DNA from: Bacteroidales bacterium UBA1458
GTDB lineage: Bacteria; Bacteroidota; Bacteroidia; Bacteroidales; VadinHA17
Assembly (NCBI GenBank): GCA_002325785.1
Contig: DCSU01000100.1
Location: forward strand, 1,104 to 10,348
Reading direction: 5' to 3'
DNA length: 9,245 nucleotides
The notes under the pieces were generated by a model. The model did not search any database and was not told where the DNA came from. It saw only the letters and a program-made list of their open reading frames with translations. Every line of letters begins with the position of its first letter. Position 1 is the stretch's first letter. Position numbers and translations under genes: made by a program. Shown in pieces: positions 6,097 through 9,245 of this stretch.

Positions 6097-6799
6097 CTTT
6101 CTCTTCTGCAGTATCTTCCTTGGTATCGGCTGCGGTAGCTTCTGCTTCAGCTTCGGGTGCTGCCCCCTCCGGAGCGGCTGCCTCTGCAGGCTCCTCGGAA
6201 GCGACTGCCTCTGCTGCTTCCTCTGCGGGGGCTTCGGCCACTGCCTCTGCGGTCTCCTCTGCGGAGACTCCGGCTACTGTTTCCTCAACAGCCGCAGGTG
6301 CTGCTGCGGCCTTGGCTGCTGCCTCTGCCTCAGCGGCGAGAGCAGCAAGCTTCTTGGCATACTCAGCTGCCCTTGCTTCCTTGATCGCGGTCTCAGCTTC
6401 AAGTCTCTTCTTGCGGGCGTCCTCGCCCAGCTTCTCAAGACCTGACTTCTTCATCTCGATCTGCTCGTCCTTGCCCTTCATCCATTCGTTGAAACGGCGG
6501 TCGGCTTCAGCCTCGTCAAATGCGCCCTTCTTGACGCCGTCGAGGAGGTGCTTCTTCATCATAACGCCCTTGTATTTAAGGATCGCCCTGCATGTTTCCG
6601 TAGGTTGCGCACCGTTCTGCAGCCAACCCAGAGCCTTCTCGAAATTGATATCGATTGTTGCCGGGTCAGTGACCGGGTTATAAATCCCGATCTTCTCAAT
6701 GAATCTGCCATCACGTGGCGACCTGCTATCTGCTACCACCACGTGGTAGTAGGCCTGCTTTTTGCGGCCTTTCCTAGCTAATCTGATCTTTACTGACAT
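6083..6799 (-). CDS. rpsP: 30S ribosomal protein S16 with long A/E-rich C-terminal extension
   Basis: S16 is a 30S body protein needed for subunit assembly. Residues 1-80 are the ordinary S16 fold: MSVKIRLARKGRKKQAYYHV at the start, DSRSPRDGRFIEKIGIYNP (24-42), and GAQPTETCRAILKYKG (63-78). The protein then continues to 238 residues, against about 80-90 in most bacteria. Residues 81-150 are charged and probably helical (K/E/R/A). Residues 151-238 are almost entirely Ala, Glu, Pro, Val, Thr and Ser, strongly acidic and probably disordered. Bacteroidota S16 proteins commonly carry a tail, but this one looks long even by that standard (from memory). No stop or frameshift separates the core and tail. 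The ATG (6797-6799) has no Shine-Dalgarno sequence; the leader is A/T-rich, as expected for highly expressed Bacteroidota genes. It is the first gene of rpsP-rimM and divergent from dnaE. Confidence 0.96.
   Translation of the reverse strand: MSVKIRLARKGRKKQAYYHVVVADSRSPRDGRFIEKIGIYNPVTDPATIDINFEKALGWLQNGAQPTETCRAILKYKGVMMKKHLLDGVKKGAFDEAEADRRFNEWMKGKDEQIEMKKSGLEKLGEDARKKRLEAETAIKEARAAEYAKKLAALAAEAEAAAKAAAAPAAVEETVAGVSAEETAEAVAEAPAEEAAEAVASEEPAEAAAPEGAAPEAEAEATAADTKEDTAEEKEKTE
6086..6349 (-). repeat. Low-complexity GCN/GAR coding tract in rpsP
   Basis: This tract encodes S16 residues 151-238 and is dominated by alanine and glutamate codons, giving runs of GCn and GAR on the coding strand. The units are irregular (for example AEA, EEAAEAV, EEPAEAA), so it is compositional, not a clean tandem repeat. 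It also keeps several antisense frames open, which produces spurious Cys-rich and Ser/Ala-rich reading frames on the plus strand. Confidence 0.8.
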
Positions 6800-6843
6800 G
6801 TAAAATTTACTGTTTAAATGATTTATGAATTTTTAAGAGGGTG

Positions 6844-6874
6844 CAAATATATCACACTTTTCCGAAGTAACAAA
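6844..6874 (-). promoter_or_regulatory. Strong Bacteroidota-type promoter for rpsP-rimM
   Basis: On the minus strand a -33 TTTG (6871-6874) and a -7 TATATTTG (6844-6851) are separated by exactly 19 bp. Both match the consensus fully. Transcription would begin near 6838, leaving an A/T-rich leader of about 38 nt without a Shine-Dalgarno sequence before the rpsP ATG at 6799. This is the best promoter in the window. Confidence 0.8.
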
Positions 6875-6904
6875 AATTATCGACCGTCTCATGTTAATAA
6901 ATAT

Positions 6905-6937
6905 TTTGACAGATACCGCGCCTTTTTGATACTTTTG
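6905..6937 (+). promoter_or_regulatory. Bacteroidota-type promoter for dnaE
   Basis: TTTG (6905-6908) and TACTTTTG (6930-6937) are 21 bp apart and both match the consensus. Transcription would start near 6943, about 30 nt before the dnaE ATG at 6973. The -7 box sits within a small inverted repeat, TGATA (6927-6931) and TATCA (6939-6943). The rpsP and dnaE -33 elements are 30 bp apart and point away from each other. Confidence 0.72.
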
Positions 6938-6972
6938 CTATCAGAGCCGACGCTTGCCAAAATCCCTTGATC

Positions 6973-9245
6973 ATGTCCTCTTTCGTTCATCTTCACGTAC
7001 ATACACAATACTCTATTCTTGACGGGGCATCAGGAGTAAAGGCTCTTGTCCGCAGGGCGAAGGAGCTGGGCATGGAGGCTCTTGCCATAACTGATCATGG
7101 GAACATGTTCGGGGTAAAGGAGTTCCACGATGCTGCCACAGCCGCCTCCCTCAAACCGATAATAGGATGCGAAATATATGTTGCACGCACTAACCTTGAA
7201 GACAAGACCTCCGTTGAGGACCGTTCAGGTGACCACCTGATATTACTTGCGAAGAACCTCACCGGGTACCACAACCTTGTCAAGCTCATCTCCCATGCCT
7301 GGATAAAAGGTTTTTATTACAAGCCGCGCATTGACAAGGAGCTGCTCCGGAAACACCATGAAGGACTGATAGTATCTTCAGCATGCATTGCCGGCGAAGC
7401 AGCACAGGAGATTCTCTCGGGAAATATCAGGGGTGCCGAAGAGGCGATTCTCTCATACAAAGAGATATTCGGCGAAGATTATTACCTTGAGATCCAGCGT
7501 CATGAGACCATTGACCCTACCGCCGACAGTTCAGTATTCCCGTTGCAGCAGCGTGTAATTGCAGCATACCGGGAGCTGGCGGCAAAACATGACATAAAGA
7601 TCATCGCTTCCAACGACGTGCACTTCATCATGCAGGATGAGGCCGATGCTCATGACCGCCTTATCTGTCTCAATACAGGCAAAGACATCGATGACCCGAA
7701 GAGACTTCGCTACACCAAGCAGGAATACCTCAAAAGTGAGGATGAGATGCTTGCCATCTTCGCCGACATCCCTGAGACCGTGCTGAATACCAAAGAGATA
7801 GCCGATAAGGTAGAAAACTACTCCCTTGGCAGTGACCCCATTATGCCGGATTTCGCCATCCCTGCCGAGTTTAATGACAAAGATGAATACCTGCGCCACC
7901 TGACTCTTAAAGGAGCTGAGGAGCGCTGGGGTACCATCCCGGGGGAGCTGCAGGACCGGATCGATTTTGAACTGTCCGTGATAAAAAACATGGGATTCCC
8001 GGGATATTTCCTCATTGTGCAGGATTTTTTGAGGGCGGCCCGCGAAATGGGTGTATGGGTAGGTCCGGGCAGGGGTTCAGCAGCAGGCAGCGTCGTTGCC
8101 TACTGCCTCAAGATAACCGACATTGACCCGATAAAATATAACCTCCTGTTCGAGAGGTTCCTGAACCCTGACAGGATTTCGATGCCTGATATTGACATCG
8201 ACTTCGATGAAGACGGACGCGAGAAGGTGCTGAAGTACGTGGTTAATAAATATGGGCATGACAGGGTGGCGCATATCATCACCTTCGGAACCATGGCCGC
8301 CAAGATGGCTATCAGGGATGTCGCACGAGTCCAGAAACTACCTCTGCCGGAGGCCATCAGACTGACAAAGCTGGTGCCTGACAGGCCTGGCATGACCCTC
8401 GCCACGGCATACGATGAGGTACCTGAGTTGCTGAAGGAGAAGGAGTCAAAAGAGCCGCTGGTGGCGCAGACACTCAAGTACGCGGAGGTGCTCGAGGGCA
8501 GCATCAGGCAGACCGGGGTGCACGCCTGCGGAATAATCATTGGCAGGGACAACCTGAGCGAGCATATCCCCATATGCACGGCCAAGGACACTGACCTCTA
8601 TGTAACCCAGTATGAAGGCAATCATGTGGAGTCAGTGGGACTGCTGAAGATGGACTTCCTGGGGCTGAAGACACTCTCCATACTTAAGGATGCCGTTGAG
8701 AACATCAAAAAATCAAAGGGGATAACCATAGAGCTTGAGACACTGTCGCTTGACGACAAGCGGACATGGGAGCTCTTCAGCAACGCCGAGACCACCGGAG
8801 TGTTCCAGTTTGAATCTGTAGGCATGAAACGCTACCTGCGCGATCTGAAGCCCAACCAGTTCGGCGACCTCATAGCCATGAACGCCCTCTACAGGCCGGG
8901 GCCCATGGACTATATCCCCCAGTTTATCAGGCGCAAGCACGGCAAAGACAAGATCTCCTACGAGGTTCCTGCCATGGAGAAATACCTGAAGGAGACCTAC
9001 GGCATCACTGTCTACCAGGAGCAGGTGATGCTCCTCTCCCAGGAGCTGGGAGGGTTCACCAAGGGTCAGGCTGACTCTCTCCGCAAAGCGATGGGGAAGA
9101 AGAAGCGTAACATCATGGACAGGATGAAGGAGGAGTTCATCGAGGGCTGCAAGCGAAACGGCTATGACAATAACACCATACACAAGATATGGTCCGACTG
9201 GGAGTCCTTCGCCGAATATGCTTTCAATAAGTCGCACTCCACCTG
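6973..9245 (+). CDS. dnaE: DNA polymerase III alpha subunit, N-terminal 757 residues (runs off the right edge)
   Basis: This is the catalytic subunit of the replicative polymerase. The N-terminal PHP domain (about 1-280) opens with HLHVHTQYSILDG (6-18) and keeps a full set of apparent metal ligands: H8, H10, D17, H42, E67, H88, C138, D215 and H217. The palm and core follow, with GPGRGSAAGS (364-373), MPDIDIDFDED (404-414) and KMDFLGLKTL (559-568) giving the catalytic aspartates (in the PDIDIDF motif and D561). Further conserved blocks are ITFGTMAAK (436-444), GVHACGI (515-521) and MNALYRPGPMDYIPQFI (636-652). The frame is open to the last base; a full protein is usually over 1,100 residues, so the fingers' end, beta-binding and OB parts are missing. 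The ATG is placed so that the PHP motif begins at residue 6; an in-frame TTG two codons earlier is a less likely start. No Shine-Dalgarno sequence is seen. It is divergent from rpsP. Confidence 0.98.
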   Translation, partial: MSSFVHLHVHTQYSILDGASGVKALVRRAKELGMEALAITDHGNMFGVKEFHDAATAASLKPIIGCEIYVARTNLEDKTSVEDRSGDHLILLAKNLTGYHNLVKLISHAWIKGFYYKPRIDKELLRKHHEGLIVSSACIAGEAAQEILSGNIRGAEEAILSYKEIFGEDYYLEIQRHETIDPTADSSVFPLQQRVIAAYRELAAKHDIKIIASNDVHFIMQDEADAHDRLICLNTGKDIDDPKRLRYTKQEYLKSEDEMLAIFADIPETVLNTKEIADKVENYSLGSDPIMPDFAIPAEFNDKDEYLRHLTLKGAEERWGTIPGELQDRIDFELSVIKNMGFPGYFLIVQDFLRAAREMGVWVGPGRGSAAGSVVAYCLKITDIDPIKYNLLFERFLNPDRISMPDIDIDFDEDGREKVLKYVVNKYGHDRVAHIITFGTMAAKMAIRDVARVQKLPLPEAIRLTKLVPDRPGMTLATAYDEVPELLKEKESKEPLVAQTLKYAEVLEGSIRQTGVHACGIIIGRDNLSEHIPICTAKDTDLYVTQYEGNHVESVGLLKMDFLGLKTLSILKDAVENIKKSKGITIELETLSLDDKRTWELFSNAETTGVFQFESVGMKRYLRDLKPNQFGDLIAMNALYRPGPMDYIPQFIRRKHGKDKISYEVPAMEKYLKETYGITVYQEQVMLLSQELGGFTKGQADSLRKAMGKKKRNIMDRMKEEFIEGCKRNGYDNNTIHKIWSDWESFAEYAFNKSHST

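Noticed and set aside
5966..6445. Plus-strand open frame of 159 codons, rich in Cys, Gly and Leu
   Set aside because: It is antisense to the A/E-rich tail of rpsP and the start of rimM. GCn/GAR codons on one strand read as Cys, Ser and Leu on the other, so it is a composition artefact with no start context or family resemblance.
6030..6683. Plus-strand open frame of 217 codons, rich in Ser and Ala
   Set aside because: It is the antisense shadow of the same rpsP tract. rpsP itself has an unmistakable S16 core and a strong promoter on the opposite strand.
8713..9237. Minus-strand open frame of 174 codons inside dnaE
   Set aside because: It lies fully opposite conserved dnaE motifs (for example the RPGPMDY block), and its translation shows no recognisable domain or ribosome site.

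Overview
This window looks like chromosomal core sequence from a member of the Bacteroidota, most likely a Bacteroidales or Marinilabiliales relative. Three things point there. The best promoters match the Bacteroidota pattern (TTTG, 19-21 bp spacer, TAnnTTTG). Several genes start without a Shine-Dalgarno sequence behind A/T-rich leaders. The proteins are also typical of the phylum: a ribosomal protein S16 with a long C-terminal tail, a DUF2807 secreted protein, and a secreted S9 peptidase. Base composition is about half G+C in genes and A/T-rich between them. I see no mobile element, phage gene, CRISPR array, tRNA or rRNA. Coding density is very high.

Layout. Positions 1-777 (minus) hold the N-terminal third of a membrane-bound ion-pumping pyrophosphatase (hppA), cut by the window edge. 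Positions 850-3261 (minus) hold a secreted prolyl-oligopeptidase-family peptidase that closely resembles plant chloroplast glutamyl endopeptidase. A 122-bp divergent intergenic region separates it from a plus-strand pair, dapD and a tsaC/YrdC-type gene, which overlap by 4 bp (ATGA). The tsaC gene abuts a minus-strand DUF2807 gene tail to tail with no intervening base. That gene lies downstream of rimM and rpsP on the minus strand. A 173-bp intergenic region with two strong divergent promoters follows, and the plus strand then carries the first 757 codons of dnaE (DNA polymerase III alpha subunit), cut by the right edge.

How the genes relate. rpsP-rimM is a ribosome assembly pair: RimM matures the 30S head and S16 is a 30S protein. 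dapD serves the lysine/diaminopimelate pathway, and tsaC begins t6A synthesis on tRNAs; they are probably co-transcribed but not functionally linked. dnaE is replication. The peptidase and the DUF2807 protein have signal peptides and act outside the cytoplasm; hppA is an inner-membrane pump.

I found no evidence of a new biological system. The points most worth a second look are structural and regulatory. They are a 36-nt hairpin inside the 3' end of tsaC that is placed and shaped to terminate the opposing DUF2807 transcript, a hairpin covering the rpsP stop codon just before the GTG-started rimM, the about 140-residue A/E-rich tail on S16, and the regular SGSG ladder of the DUF2807 protein.
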